64,000 nucleotides of DNA, taken from positions 186,001 to 250,000 of the forward strand of contig NZ_VOBG01000006.1 in NCBI RefSeq assembly GCF_008369295.1, in the 5' to 3' direction. The notes beneath the pieces were generated by a model. The model saw only the letters and a list, made by a program, of their open reading frames with translations, did not search any database and was not told where the DNA came from. Shown in pieces: positions 17,406-26,289 of this stretch. Each line of letters opens with the position of its first letter. Within the stretch, counting starts at the first letter, position 1. The translations under genes were made by a program, and so were the position numbers. This stretch comes from Pseudomonas sp. ANT_H4 (lineage in GTDB: Bacteria > Pseudomonadota > Gammaproteobacteria > Pseudomonadales > Pseudomonadaceae).

Positions 17406-18554
17406 ATGCGTTCAGCGGAACCGGTCACAGGATTGATTCTTTCCGGCGGCGGGGCGCGAGCGGCCTATCAAGTGGGTGTGCTGGCGGCGATTGCCGAACT
17501 GCTGCCGCCGGGTGCAGCCAATCCATTTCCGGTGATTGTCGGCACGTCGGCGGGGGCGATCAATGCGGTCAGCCTGGCCAGCGGTGCCATGGACTTCAAC
17601 ACTGCTGTGGAGCGGTTGACCGCGTTTTGGCAGGGCTTTCGCAGCCACCTGGTACTGCGCAGCGACTGGCCTGGGGTGATCCGCCAGGCGAGCCGATTCG
17701 TCACCCACAGCCTGTTGGGCCTGGGCGCGCAGGTGCCGGTGGCGCTGCTCGACAGCTCTCCGCTGCGGGATTTGCTGCTCGATAAACTGCAACTGGAAGG
17801 CATCGACCACGCCATCCGTCACAAACAACTGCACGCTGTTGCGGTGACCGCCTTCGGTTACGAGTCGGGGCAGGCCGTGACTTTCTATCAGAGCGGCGGC
17901 ACCATCGATGCCTGGCTGCGTCATCGACGCATCGGCCTGCCCACCCAATTGACCGTTGAACACCTGTTGGCCAGTTCGGCCATCCCGTTGCTGTTTGCGC
18001 CGGTCAAGCTCGATCAGGAATATTTCGGTGATGGCGCCGTGCGCCAGTCGGCGCCCATCAGCCCAGCGCTGCACCTGGGAGCGACTCGGGTGCTGGTCGT
18101 GGGCGTCAGCGGCAACCCGCGTAGCCCAGACCCGCAAAAGCCCTTACAGCGCAGTTACACCGGTCAGGAACCGACCCTGGCGCAGATCGGCGGGCACATG
18201 CTCAACAGCACGTTCATCGACAGTCTGGAAAGCGATATTGAGTTACTGGAGCGCTTGAACCATTTCAGCCATCTGCAACCTGCTGACAGCGCCATCCACG
18301 GTCTGTCGCCGGTGGAAGTGCTAGTGATCGCGCCGAGCCAGCCCATCGATGAAATCGCCGCCCGTCATCGCCAGGAATTGCCGGCAGCGTTGCGCCTGTT
18401 TTTGCGTGGTCCGGGGGCAACCAAGACCAGTGGGGCGGGGGTGCTCAGTTACTTGCTGTTCGAGGCGGGGTATTGCAGCGAGTTGATTGAGTTGGGAAGG
18501 CGGGATGCGCTGGCCAAACGCGAGGAGTTGCAGCGGTTTCTGGGCCTTACCTGA
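17406..18554 (+). CDS. Patatin-like phospholipase
   Basis: A 382-residue serine lipase-fold protein. The oxyanion motif GGGARAAY is at about 14-21, the nucleophile Ser48 is in GTSAG, and the catalytic Asp209 is in DGAV. No signal peptide is present, so it probably acts on membrane lipids from the cytoplasm. It starts 32 bp after lpxL and is likely cotranscribed, suggesting a link to envelope lipid turnover. The C-terminal 150 residues have no feature I can name. Confidence 0.92.
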   Translation: MRSAEPVTGLILSGGGARAAYQVGVLAAIAELLPPGAANPFPVIVGTSAGAINAVSLASGAMDFNTAVERLTAFWQGFRSHLVLRSDWPGVIRQASRFVTHSLLGLGAQVPVALLDSSPLRDLLLDKLQLEGIDHAIRHKQLHAVAVTAFGYESGQAVTFYQSGGTIDAWLRHRRIGLPTQLTVEHLLASSAIPLLFAPVKLDQEYFGDGAVRQSAPISPALHLGATRVLVVGVSGNPRSPDPQKPLQRSYTGQEPTLAQIGGHMLNSTFIDSLESDIELLERLNHFSHLQPADSAIHGLSPVEVLVIAPSQPIDEIAARHRQELPAALRLFLRGPGATKTSGAGVLSYLLFEAGYCSELIELGRRDALAKREELQRFLGLT

Positions 18555-18555
18555 T

Positions 18556-18592
18556 CCCCTGCACGAGCGGGTAGGCTCGCTCCTGCAGGGGG
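18556..18592. repeat. REP-like hairpin between convergent genes
   Basis: CCCCTGCA, GAGCG, CGCTC and TGCAGGGG form an interrupted stem directly after the patatin stop and before the porin stop. It may serve as a shared transcription barrier. Confidence 0.7.
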
Positions 18593-18598
18593 GAACCA

Positions 18599-19384
18599 TC
18601 AAAAGTGATACTTGACCAACAGACTCGCCGTGTCCTGATTGGTCTCGAACGCGCCTGAGTCCTGGATTCCGTACTTGTTCTTCCAGTAGTCGTATTCAAC
18701 ACCGACATACAGCTGTTTTTCGCCCCAGCTCATCGCCTTGCCCAGGTCATATTTGATCTGCGGGTTGATGTGCAGGTTGGCGTGGTAAGTGCCGCGGGCG
18801 TTCTTGTCGTTGTCCACGACCCAGTCGATAAAGCCGTCGATCAGCACGTTGGAATTGCCCACCGGGATGGTGTAGGCCCATGCCGGGGTGATCTGCCAGA
18901 TGCCGTCACCTGGGCGATTGCCTTCGGTCTGGCGCTGGTAGAAGTTCAACTGGAAGTAGTCGAAGCCGGGGATCGCCAGGTCGAAACCTGGGCCCAGCAA
19001 GTAGGACTCGTTGTCGCCTTCGCCGAACTCGTAAGTAAACGCCAACAGCACATCCTTGATCGGCCCGAATGACAGGTCGGTGTCGAAAATCTTGCCAAAC
19101 GACAGGCGTGGGCTGAACTCGCCGTAGTAAGTGCTGGGGCCGACGTTGCCGTCTTCCTTGCCGTTATAAAAAATACGGTCGAGGAAGAAGAAGTTGTCGC
19201 CGTACTTCCAGGCATCGGCATGCTCGAAGGTGACGGTTTGCTGGATCTGCGGGTTAACGGTGAAGTTCTTGCCCCACAGATAGGTCAGGCTGTTGTTCTG
19301 CCACTGCAGCAGATCGCCAGCAAGTGCCTGGCCCCCGGCCAGCAGGGACCCTGCCAGCATCAGGCTATTGACGGTACGTTTCAT
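18599..19384 (-). CDS. Outer-membrane nucleoside-specific channel (Tsx/OmpK family)
   Basis: A 261-residue outer-membrane beta-barrel with an N-terminal signal peptide (MLAGSLLAGGQALAG). Alternating aromatic strands include GVEYDYWKNKYGI, and the terminal residues LLVKYHF end in Phe, as in OMPs inserted by the Bam machinery. The DLLQWQNNSLTYLWGKNF start is typical of the OmpK/Tsx family of nucleoside pores. GGGAG stands seven bases before the ATG. It lies downstream of a nucleobase permease on the same strand and beside the urate genes, which suggests it admits purine compounds across the outer membrane. Confidence 0.88.
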   Translation of the reverse strand: MKRTVNSLMLAGSLLAGGQALAGDLLQWQNNSLTYLWGKNFTVNPQIQQTVTFEHADAWKYGDNFFFLDRIFYNGKEDGNVGPSTYYGEFSPRLSFGKIFDTDLSFGPIKDVLLAFTYEFGEGDNESYLLGPGFDLAIPGFDYFQLNFYQRQTEGNRPGDGIWQITPAWAYTIPVGNSNVLIDGFIDWVVDNDKNARGTYHANLHINPQIKYDLGKAMSWGEKQLYVGVEYDYWKNKYGIQDSGAFETNQDTASLLVKYHF

Positions 19385-19834
19385 TCGGTTGCTCCCGAGT
19401 TAAAGTTTTGTGTTTTTTTTTAGGTAAAACGCTCTGGTTTGGCGTTTTTTTGGGTGCTGCAAAAATCGTCTGTTCGGTCAGCTTTAATGCTTTTAGCAAG
19501 AGCTGCGCCAAGGTGTTTAAAAAGCCAATAAAACCCCGTCGGCTGCGATAAACGCAGTCGAATCCAGAGGTTTTTTGCACACTATAGCTGCGGACATGGG
19601 GCCGGGATAAGTTGGCCTTGCAGTCAGCTTTTACATTCGCTGTTTTTTTTTGAGTTGACTTGAGCTGGCGCGAAGAATACTGGCTACCGTGCCTTGGCTC
19701 AAGTGCGCCGTTACGGAGCGCGTGGGGCGAGAACAGGGCACGGCGTGAGGCCGGCCCTGGGTGAATGGCGTGCATGGTCTTGCTCCCTGATCGTTCTTAT
19801 TGTTGTTGTGACGCCGGGTGAGCTGTTTTCTAAA
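19385..19834. other. 450-bp intergenic region upstream of the porin gene
   Basis: No gene is supported here. The region is more A+T-rich than its surroundings, with several T-runs of 7-9 on the plus strand, and probably holds the porin promoter and a long leader. An open frame across it would overlap the porin start and has no ribosome site. Confidence 0.5.
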
Positions 19835-21190
19835 TCAATGCTGGTGGACATGTTCAGAGGCCGCAGCCCGTTCGGCTCCGCCCAGGATGTTGAACAACAG
19901 GTTCAGTGACAACGCGCTGATGGTGGCCATGGCGATGCCGCTGTGGGTAATCGGGCTCATCCACAGCGGCAGTTGCGCGAAGAACTCCGCACGCACCACC
20001 GGAATCAAGCCCATACCGATGCTCACGGCTACCAGCAACTGGTTGCGACGGTCGGCGATGTCGGCTTCCTGGAGAATTTTGATCCCGGTGGCCGCCACCA
20101 TGCCGAACATGGCGATGGATGCACCACCGAGTACGGCAGGTGGAATCGATGCCACCAGGTACGCCGCCTTTGGCAACAGACTGAGGACGATCAAAAAGCC
20201 CCCGGCGACGATCGTCACCGAACGGCAGCGCACACCGGTCATCTGCACCAGGCCGATGTTTTGCGCGAAAGAGGAGTGGGTAAAGGTGTTGAAGAACCCG
20301 GCAAAAAACGATGCGCCGGCATCACACAGCAGTCCGCGCCGCAGCATCTTTGGCGTGACTTCCTGGTCGGTGATCTTGCCCAGGGCGAGGAACATCCCGG
20401 TGGACTCAACGAAGATAATCACCACCACCAGGCACATTGACAGGATTGGCGCCAACTCGAATTTCGGCATGCCGAAATGCAGCGGCGTCACCACTTGCAG
20501 CCACGGCGCCTGGGCCATGCCGCTGAGGTCGACCATGCCAATCATCCCGCACAGCCCGTAACCCACGGCCATGCCGATCAGCACCGAGATATTGACCCAA
20601 AACCCGTGCATGAAACGGTTGATCAGCAGGATGGTGACCAGCACCAACGCGGCAATCGCCAGGTAAATCGGCGAGCCGAATTGCACCGCAGCAGCACCGC
20701 CACCGGCCCAGTTCACAGCGACCGGAAACAGGGATAAGCCGATGGCTGTGATGACTGTGCCCGTCACCAGCGGAGGGAAGAAACGCACCACCTTGGACAT
20801 GAACGGCGCAATCACCATGCCGAAGAACCCGGCGGCGATTGTCGCGCCGAAGATCCCTTGCAGGCCGATGCCGGGCATGCCGGCCATGGCCACCATGCTG
20901 CCGACGGCGGCGAAACTGGCGCCCATCATCACTGGCATGCGGATGCCCACCGGGCCGATGCCGAACGACTGGACCATGGTGGCGATGCCTGCCACCAGCA
21001 GGTCGGCGTTGATCAGAAAAGCGATTTCTTCACGACTCAAGCCCGCGGCTTGTCCGATGATCAAGGGCACTGCCACCGCGCCGCCGTACATCAGAAGGAC
21101 GTGTTGCAGGCCTACCAGGATCAGTTGCAACAGGGGTAGCCGCACCATGGCGGGTGCGGCAGGAATCTGCGGTTCGGCTAACTCGGACAT
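19835..21190 (-). CDS. Nucleobase:cation symporter-2 (uric acid/xanthine permease)
   Basis: A 451-residue NCS2 transporter with about 12-14 spans. It has the QHVLLMYGGAVAVPLIIG start, the AFFAGFFNTFTHSSFAQNIGLVQMTGV region and VESTGMFLALGKI, which places it in the xanthine/urate branch. GAGG lies six bases before the ATG at 21190; an upstream frame extension is ignored. It sits just downstream of puuD on the same strand, separated by a REPIN, so import of urate or xanthine is the likely role. Confidence 0.92.
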   Translation of the reverse strand: MSELAEPQIPAAPAMVRLPLLQLILVGLQHVLLMYGGAVAVPLIIGQAAGLSREEIAFLINADLLVAGIATMVQSFGIGPVGIRMPVMMGASFAAVGSMVAMAGMPGIGLQGIFGATIAAGFFGMVIAPFMSKVVRFFPPLVTGTVITAIGLSLFPVAVNWAGGGAAAVQFGSPIYLAIAALVLVTILLINRFMHGFWVNISVLIGMAVGYGLCGMIGMVDLSGMAQAPWLQVVTPLHFGMPKFELAPILSMCLVVVIIFVESTGMFLALGKITDQEVTPKMLRRGLLCDAGASFFAGFFNTFTHSSFAQNIGLVQMTGVRCRSVTIVAGGFLIVLSLLPKAAYLVASIPPAVLGGASIAMFGMVAATGIKILQEADIADRRNQLLVAVSIGMGLIPVVRAEFFAQLPLWMSPITHSGIAMATISALSLNLLFNILGGAERAAASEHVHQH

Positions 21191-21261
21191 GCAACACCTC
21201 GGATCTTTTTTATTTTTGTGTTGTTTGGCATTCAATTGCCATTGGAGCTGTTCGCGACCTC

Positions 21262-21361
21262 TGTAGGCACGAGCTTGCTCGCGAAAAACTCAAGGGCACC
21301 GCGTTCATTCAGGATGGGCGCGTTATCGTTGACGATCTTCGCGAGCAAGCTCGCTCCTACA
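21262..21361. repeat. REPIN (REP doublet)
   Basis: Two inverted REP units, TGTAGGCACGAGCTTGCTCG... and ...CGAGCAAGCTCGCTCCTACA, flank a spacer of about 55 bp, forming one long cruciform between puuD and the permease gene. Its spacer (AAGGGCACCGCG and TTATCGTTGACGAT) matches the REPINs at 26029-26142 and 39613-39712. Confidence 0.9.
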
Positions 21362-21378
21362 GTGGATGGTGCACATAG

Positions 21379-22668
21379 CTAGTTAGTGCGGGCTCCTTGA
21401 TTGATCCAGGTGCCAATCAAATTCCGTTCCTGCTGGGTCATCTGGGTAATGTTGCCCAGCGGCATGATCTGGCTCGCCACCGCCTGTGCCTGAATCCGTG
21501 CCGCTTGTTGCTGGATCTGCTGCGGCGTATCAAACATCACCCCGCCTGGTGCAGCGCTGAACAGCGGGCTGGTGGGCTTGGCTGAATGGCACACGGCGCA
21601 ACGTTCTTGAATCACGCTGTGCACCTTGCCGAAGTCCGTCGAAGCCTGGGCCGGTGCTGGATCAGCAGCGGGTGCAGGTGCTGCGGGTTTGGCGCCGCCG
21701 CCCACTGCGGTTTCCGGCAATGGTTGGTATTGGAGGGTGGTCGCAGCCTTGGCCACGTCCGGTGCAGTCGACACCGGCTTGGGGCCGGTGACGTAGGCCA
21801 GGCAAATCATCGCCAGGGCGCCGACCGGCAGGGTCCAGGCGTATTTCTGGCTGTTATGACGGGTGTTGAAGTAGTGGCGCACCAATACTGCCGCCACCGC
21901 GATCCCGGCCAGGATCAGCCAGTTGTATTGGCTGCCATAGGTGCTCGGGAAGTGGTTGCTGATCATGATGAACAGCACCGGCAAGGTGAAGTAGTTGTTG
22001 TGCCGTGAACGCAACAAACCCTTGGCCGGCAGCGACGGATCAGGGGTGCGGTTTTGCGCGATCGCCGCTACCAGCGCCCGTTGGGCCGGCATGATGATGC
22101 GGAACACGTTGCCGACCATGATGGTGCCAATGATGGCGCCGACATGCAGGTACGCACCGCGACCGCTGAACACTTTGCTGAAGCCGTAGGCCGCGCCGAT
22201 CAACAGCACGAACAGGATGAAACCGAGCAGGGCAGGGCGCTTGCCCAGGGCCGAGTCGCAAAGAAAGGAGTATATGAACCAGCCCGCGAACAATGAGCCA
22301 ATGCCCAGCAATACGCCTTCGCTGCCGCTGAGACTGCTGCCGGGGGCAAGCAGGTACAGCGTCGGGTTGAGGTAGAACACCACGCACAGCAAGGCTACGC
22401 CTGACATCCAGGTGAAGTAGGCCTCCCATTTGAACCAGTGCAGGTTGTCCGGCATGGTCGGCGGGGCCAGTTTGTATTTTTCCAGGTGATAGATGCCACC
22501 ACCATGGATCGCCCACAAGTCGCCGGACAGGCCGTCCTTGGGGTTGACGCGGTTCAGGTTGTTTTCCAGCCAGACGAAGTAGAACGAAGCGCCGATCCAG
22601 GCGACGCCAGTGATCATGTGAACCCAGCGCACGCTAAGGTTCAGCCATTCCATCAAATGTGCTTCCAC
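21379..22668 (-). CDS. puuD: Urate hydroxylase PuuD with C-terminal cytochrome c domain
   Basis: A 429-residue membrane protein. About eight spans begin MEWLNLSVRWVHMITGVAWIGASF, followed by a Pro/Ala-rich linker at about 320-345 and a cytochrome-c domain with heme motif CAVCH at 357-361 and a later Met in QIMPLGN. It oxidises urate to 5-hydroxyisourate and passes electrons through its own heme to the respiratory chain, replacing soluble urate oxidase. The GTG start has AGAGG eight bases upstream. It follows allA on the same strand. Confidence 0.93.
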   Translation of the reverse strand: MEAHLMEWLNLSVRWVHMITGVAWIGASFYFVWLENNLNRVNPKDGLSGDLWAIHGGGIYHLEKYKLAPPTMPDNLHWFKWEAYFTWMSGVALLCVVFYLNPTLYLLAPGSSLSGSEGVLLGIGSLFAGWFIYSFLCDSALGKRPALLGFILFVLLIGAAYGFSKVFSGRGAYLHVGAIIGTIMVGNVFRIIMPAQRALVAAIAQNRTPDPSLPAKGLLRSRHNNYFTLPVLFIMISNHFPSTYGSQYNWLILAGIAVAAVLVRHYFNTRHNSQKYAWTLPVGALAMICLAYVTGPKPVSTAPDVAKAATTLQYQPLPETAVGGGAKPAAPAPAADPAPAQASTDFGKVHSVIQERCAVCHSAKPTSPLFSAAPGGVMFDTPQQIQQQAARIQAQAVASQIMPLGNITQMTQQERNLIGTWINQGARTN

Positions 22669-22719
22669 AGTCTTTACCTCTCGCTTGTCACCCTTGTTGT
22701 CAGGTGATCAGGCCTTCTC

Positions 22720-23223
22720 TTATTGGTGGGGGGCAAGGATCAACTGCTCATCCTCTTTGAAAAAATGCTCATCGCAGTTATTGCCTGTGCCACTGCGATC
22801 AACCACCAGGAAGTCATCCCGCTTTTCGATCGTCAGCACCGGGTGGTGCCAGACGCCGCGATGGTAATTAATGCCCTGCCTGCCGTTGGTGACGAAGGCG
22901 CGGACCAAGCCTGATACAGGTTCATCGCCAAGTGGCGCGACCACGATCAGAAAGGGATTGCCGAGCAGCGGTATGAAAGCCTGGCTGCCCAGCGGATGTC
23001 GCTCCAGCATGCACACGGTCAACGGCATGTCCTGCGCGTCGGCGCGGAAGATGCTGATGATCGCCTTGTCCTCAGGCGTGGCCGTTTCTACGTCGGCCAG
23101 CCGGTGGAAACGCATGGTCGAACCGTTGTTGATCATGAAGTGATCGCTGCCGTCGGTTTCGATGACGTCTCCGAAAGGGGCGAAGGCTTCTTTGGTCAGG
23201 GGTTCGATCATCAGTGTGCGCAT
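22720..23223 (-). CDS. allA: Ureidoglycolate lyase
   Basis: A 167-residue cupin-like enzyme opening MRTLMIEPLTKEAFAPFGDV, with the family motif YHRGVWHHPV and the ERHPLGSQAF segment. It releases urea from ureidoglycolate to give glyoxylate, the last step from urate. It lies 51 bp upstream of puuD in the leftward purine cluster. The length matches the family (about 160-170). Confidence 0.95.
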   Translation of the reverse strand: MRTLMIEPLTKEAFAPFGDVIETDGSDHFMINNGSTMRFHRLADVETATPEDKAIISIFRADAQDMPLTVCMLERHPLGSQAFIPLLGNPFLIVVAPLGDEPVSGLVRAFVTNGRQGINYHRGVWHHPVLTIEKRDDFLVVDRSGTGNNCDEHFFKEDEQLILAPHQ

Positions 23224-23260
23224 GGCTGTCTCTTAATCTGTTTGGTTGTTGATGGATCTT

Positions 23261-23298
23261 TGTAGGAGCAAGAACTAGGCGTCCCCCTCGCTCCTACA
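23261..23298. repeat. Single REP hairpin with 14-bp CTAG loop insert
   Basis: On the minus strand the REP reads TAGGAGCGAG, then GGGGACGCCTAGTT, then CTTGCTCCTACA. The insert sits exactly in the hairpin loop. It lies between alc and allA. The same insert is seen at 26113-26142 and 48721-48746, and in shortened form at 7742-7768. Confidence 0.85.
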
Positions 23299-23307
23299 GA
23301 CTCAGCA

Positions 23308-24303
23308 TTACTTCGAAACCTTGCCAAGAACCCGCAAGCGGCTCACGCCACCATCCGGGAACACATTCAGACGAATGTGAGTGATTGGGCCCAGTGCCTT
23401 GATCTGCTCGGCGAAGCTGTGTTCGGCATGCATTTCCAGTTTCTGCGCCGGCAGCAGTTCGCGCCAGAACAGCGATTGGGTTTCGATTTGGCTGTCGGTG
23501 CCGCCCTTGACGAACGCGCCCTGGATCGAGCAAGTGTCCGGGTAGTTGCCTTTGAAGTGCAGGGTGTCGACGATGATTTTTTCGATCTCGCCCGGATGGC
23601 CCAACGCGACGATCACCCAGTCATTGCCAGGTGTGCGACGACGAGCGGTTTCCCAGCCGTCGCCCATGTTGATGCCACGGCCTGGGTTGAGGATGTTGCT
23701 CATGCGGCCGAAGTGTTCATCGGAGCATGCCAGGGCTCGACCGCCATTGAGTGCGGCAGCCAAGTCAACCTGTTCGTTGTCGCCCACAGCGGACCAGTCG
23801 CGAAACGGAATACCGTACACACGCAGACGTGCCACGCCGCCATCCGGGTAGATATTGAAGCGCAAGTGGCTGAACGCCTGGTCGTTGCTGATCTCGTGGA
23901 AGTGATGGCTGTTGCCTTGCAACTCAACAGCCGACAGCACTTCAACCCACTGGGTGTTTGCATCCGGCTCGCCGGAGGCCAGGAAGCACGCTTCCAGCGA
24001 GGCCGACGGCGGGTAGTTGCCGGTGAAGAATGAAGTGTCGATGTCCACGCCTTTGATCGAACCCGGCACGCCCAGGCGGATCACCGCGCTGTCGTAGCCT
24101 TCGAAGCGCTTGCGGCGTGACTCCCAGCCGTCCATCCACTTGCCGTTGTCATCGAAAACGCCCTCCTTCCACACGGCCGGGGTCGGCTGGAACAGACGGT
24201 TGGCGTCAGCGAACCAGTCATCGGTCACCGAGATGATCTTGGTGCCCAAACGGGCGTCGGCCAGGTTGACGAACTTCTCGAAAGGTACGGGTTGCGTTTT
24301 CAT
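23308..24303 (-). CDS. alc: Allantoicase
   Basis: A 331-residue protein made of two similar jelly-roll halves. The duplicated pattern DGWESRRKR...DSAVIRLG and [21 protein letters not shown] shows it directly, each half ending in HxRLNxxPDGGVxRLRV. It hydrolyses allantoate to ureidoglycolate and urea. It lies between uraD and allA in the purine cluster. Length and repeats match bacterial allantoicases. Confidence 0.96.
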   Translation of the reverse strand: MKTQPVPFEKFVNLADARLGTKIISVTDDWFADANRLFQPTPAVWKEGVFDDNGKWMDGWESRRKRFEGYDSAVIRLGVPGSIKGVDIDTSFFTGNYPPSASLEACFLASGEPDANTQWVEVLSAVELQGNSHHFHEISNDQAFSHLRFNIYPDGGVARLRVYGIPFRDWSAVGDNEQVDLAAALNGGRALACSDEHFGRMSNILNPGRGINMGDGWETARRRTPGNDWVIVALGHPGEIEKIIVDTLHFKGNYPDTCSIQGAFVKGGTDSQIETQSLFWRELLPAQKLEMHAEHSFAEQIKALGPITHIRLNVFPDGGVSRLRVLGKVSK

Positions 24304-24379
24304 TCTTCTTGTCTGCCTTAAATTAAGTGGCTTGGGATGCTCGCCAGGCCCTGGGCGCTGATCGCTCGGGCCAGGTCTG

Positions 24380-24895
24380 CTAAAGGGTCAGTAATCGGAA
24401 CAACGCGATCTTGTTGATCTCGGCCAGCGCGCACTTGAACTCGGTGTCTGTCGAGTTGTGGATGCGGGTTTCGAATGCCGCGAGGATCTGATGCCGGTTG
24501 CTGCCTTTTACCGCCATGATGAAGGGAAACTTGAACTTGGCCTTGTAGGCGTCGTTCAGCTCGGTGAAGCGAGCAAACTCGTCGCTCGAGCATTGGTGAA
24601 TACCCGCGCCTGCCTGTTCTCCAGTGCTGGCCGCGGTAAGCTGGCCCTGGACGGCAGCTTTGCCGGCCAGGTCCGGGTGAGCGTTGATCAGGGCCAGTTG
24701 GCTTTCGTGATCAGCGCTCAACAGGATGTCGCTCATGCGTTGGTGCAGGGTTTCGATCTGATCGATCGATGCGTCCTGGCCCAGGTCGAAGGCCTTTTCG
24801 GCCACCCATAGCGAATGTTCGTAGATGTCGGCGAAGGCGGCGACAAACTCATCGCGGCTCAGGGTCGAGGGTTTCAAGGTCTGGAAGGTGCTCAT
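24380..24895 (-). CDS. uraD: OHCU decarboxylase
   Basis: A 171-residue helical enzyme with the family motifs HPDLAGK and the catalytic His region, plus [12 protein letters not shown] near residue 120. It decarboxylates 2-oxo-4-hydroxy-4-carboxy-5-ureidoimidazoline to S-allantoin. GGGAG stands seven bases upstream of the ATG, which overlaps the puuE stop (ATGA). A longer upstream frame overlaps puuE and is rejected. Confidence 0.96.
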   Translation of the reverse strand: MSTFQTLKPSTLSRDEFVAAFADIYEHSLWVAEKAFDLGQDASIDQIETLHQRMSDILLSADHESQLALINAHPDLAGKAAVQGQLTAASTGEQAGAGIHQCSSDEFARFTELNDAYKAKFKFPFIMAVKGSNRHQILAAFETRIHNSTDTEFKCALAEINKIALFRLLTL

Positions 24896-25818
24896 TTGGC
24901 CGCTCCCTGAAAAGGATGGGTTTGGTGCCAGTGGCGGGCAATGTCCACACGGCGGGTGAACCACACCTGCTCATGGCCCTTGGCGTATTCGATAAAACGC
25001 TTGAGGGCGGCCAGGCGTGCCGGGCGGCCGATCAGGCGGCAATGCAGGCCGATGGAGAGCATTTTTGGTGCTTCGCTACCTTCGGCGTACAGCACATCGA
25101 AGGCATCCTTGAGGTATTCGAAAAAGTCATCGCCCTTGTTGAAACCCTGGGCCTGGGTGAAGCGCATGTCATTGGTGTCCAGGGTGTAGGGGATCACTAG
25201 GTGCGGCTTGCCGGTAGGGTTGTTGGGTTCCCAGTAGGGCAGGTCGTCGTCATAGGTGTCGCAGTCGTAGAGGAAACCGCCTTCCTCCATCACCAGTCGT
25301 CGGGTGTTGGGGCCGGTGCGCCCGGTGTACCAACCCAGTGGGCGTTCGCCGGTCAGTTCGGTGAGGATGCGGATAGCTTCGAGCATGTGCTCGCGCTCCT
25401 GGGCCTCGTCCATGTGCTGGTAGTCGATCCAGCGATAGCCATGGCTACAGATCTCGTGGCCGGCGGCGACCATGGCGCGGATCACATCCGGATGGCGCTG
25501 GGCGGCCATGGCCACGGCGAAGATGGTTAGCGGGATATCGAATTCTTTAAAGAGTTTGAGGATGCGCCACACGCCGGCCCGGCTGCCGTATTCGTAGAGC
25601 GACTCCATGCTCATATTGCGCTCGCCTTGCAGCGGTTGCGCCGAGACCATTTCCGAGAGGAAGGCTTCCGACTCTTTGTCGCCATGCAAGATATTGCGCT
25701 CGCCGCCTTCTTCGTAGTTGAGTACGAACGACAGGGCGATACGGGCCTTGCCCGGCCAGTGAGGGTGAGGAGGGTTACTGCCGTAACCGATCAGGTCGCG
25801 TGGATAGTCAGCGCTCAC
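24892..25818 (-). CDS. puuE: Allantoinase PuuE (polysaccharide-deacetylase fold)
   Basis: A 308-residue enzyme of the NodB-like deacetylase fold. It opens SADYPRDLIGYG, with LSFVLNYEEGGERNIL and HEICSHGYRWIDY supplying likely catalytic residues. This is the metal-independent allantoinase that opens allantoin to allantoate, unrelated to AllB. The GTG at 25818 has AAGGA eight bases upstream. It is the first gene of the leftward urate operon; a TTGTATACAA palindrome lies 84 bp upstream. Confidence 0.95.
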   Translation of the reverse strand: MSADYPRDLIGYGSNPPHPHWPGKARIALSFVLNYEEGGERNILHGDKESEAFLSEMVSAQPLQGERNMSMESLYEYGSRAGVWRILKLFKEFDIPLTIFAVAMAAQRHPDVIRAMVAAGHEICSHGYRWIDYQHMDEAQEREHMLEAIRILTELTGERPLGWYTGRTGPNTRRLVMEEGGFLYDCDTYDDDLPYWEPNNPTGKPHLVIPYTLDTNDMRFTQAQGFNKGDDFFEYLKDAFDVLYAEGSEAPKMLSIGLHCRLIGRPARLAALKRFIEYAKGHEQVWFTRRVDIARHWHQTHPFQGAAK

Positions 25819-25901
25819 TGCAGTCTTCCTTCTTGTTCGTGGTAGCAATGGTGTGGCGGCCGGGCAGCGAAAAGACTGAGTGGCGTCACAACGATGAATG
25901 A

Positions 25902-25911
25902 TTGTATACAA
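25902..25911. promoter_or_regulatory. Candidate purine-regulator operator upstream of puuE
   Basis: A perfect palindrome TTGTATACAA within ATTGTATACAACTT. Near-identical copies lie before uraH (26183) and the guanine/hypoxanthine permease (28899). The shape suits a GntR (FadR/FCD) regulator; none is encoded in the window. Confidence 0.6.
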
Positions 25912-26028
25912 CTTATCTCCAACTTTGTAAGCCTGAATTTCTGCATTTTTTCCGAACGGCCTACCTTGTACGGTATTGCAATAAACCTGCCTGACTGGTC
26001 AGCTAAATCAAAATAAACACTCCTTTAC

Positions 26029-26142
26029 TGTAGGAGCGAGCTTGCTCGCGAAAAACCTGAGAGCACCACGGTAAACCCGATGCGCTGCGTCATCGTTGAC
26101 GATTTTCGCGAGCAAGAACTAGGCGTCCCCCTCGCTCCTACA
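26029..26142. repeat. REPIN in the puuE-uraH intergenic region
   Basis: REP units TGTAGGAGCGAGCTTGCTCGC and its inverted partner enclose a conserved spacer. The right-hand REP carries the 14-bp loop insert (AACTAGGCGTCCCC on the plus strand). It lies between the two candidate operators of the divergent purine genes. Confidence 0.9.
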
Positions 26143-26182
26143 GAAACGATGTCCATGCCATAAAACTGGTCTGTTGAATTTA

Positions 26183-26192
26183 TTGTGTACAA
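26183..26192. promoter_or_regulatory. Candidate purine-regulator operator upstream of uraH
   Basis: TTGTGTACAA, one mismatch from the perfect palindrome TTGTATACAA, 98 bp before the uraH start, in an A+T-rich promoter-like stretch. Confidence 0.55.
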
Positions 26193-26289
26193 TTTTTTTA
26201 GAAAGTGTCTTAATTAGCTATCGCCGGCTTATTTCATGCCCTGAAAAGGTGCGGCTTCTTTCTCACCAACTTCGGAAGGCTCGCGACCC

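Noticed and set aside
19365..19775. A 136-codon minus-strand frame before the porin gene
   Set aside because: It overlaps the porin signal-peptide coding sequence and is in an A+T-rich, low-bias region.
21262..21361. REPIN doublets considered as CRISPR-like or attachment sites
   Set aside because: Only two inverted units with a conserved spacer, no direct repeats with unique spacers and no cas or integrase gene; they match the REPIN pattern of pseudomonads.
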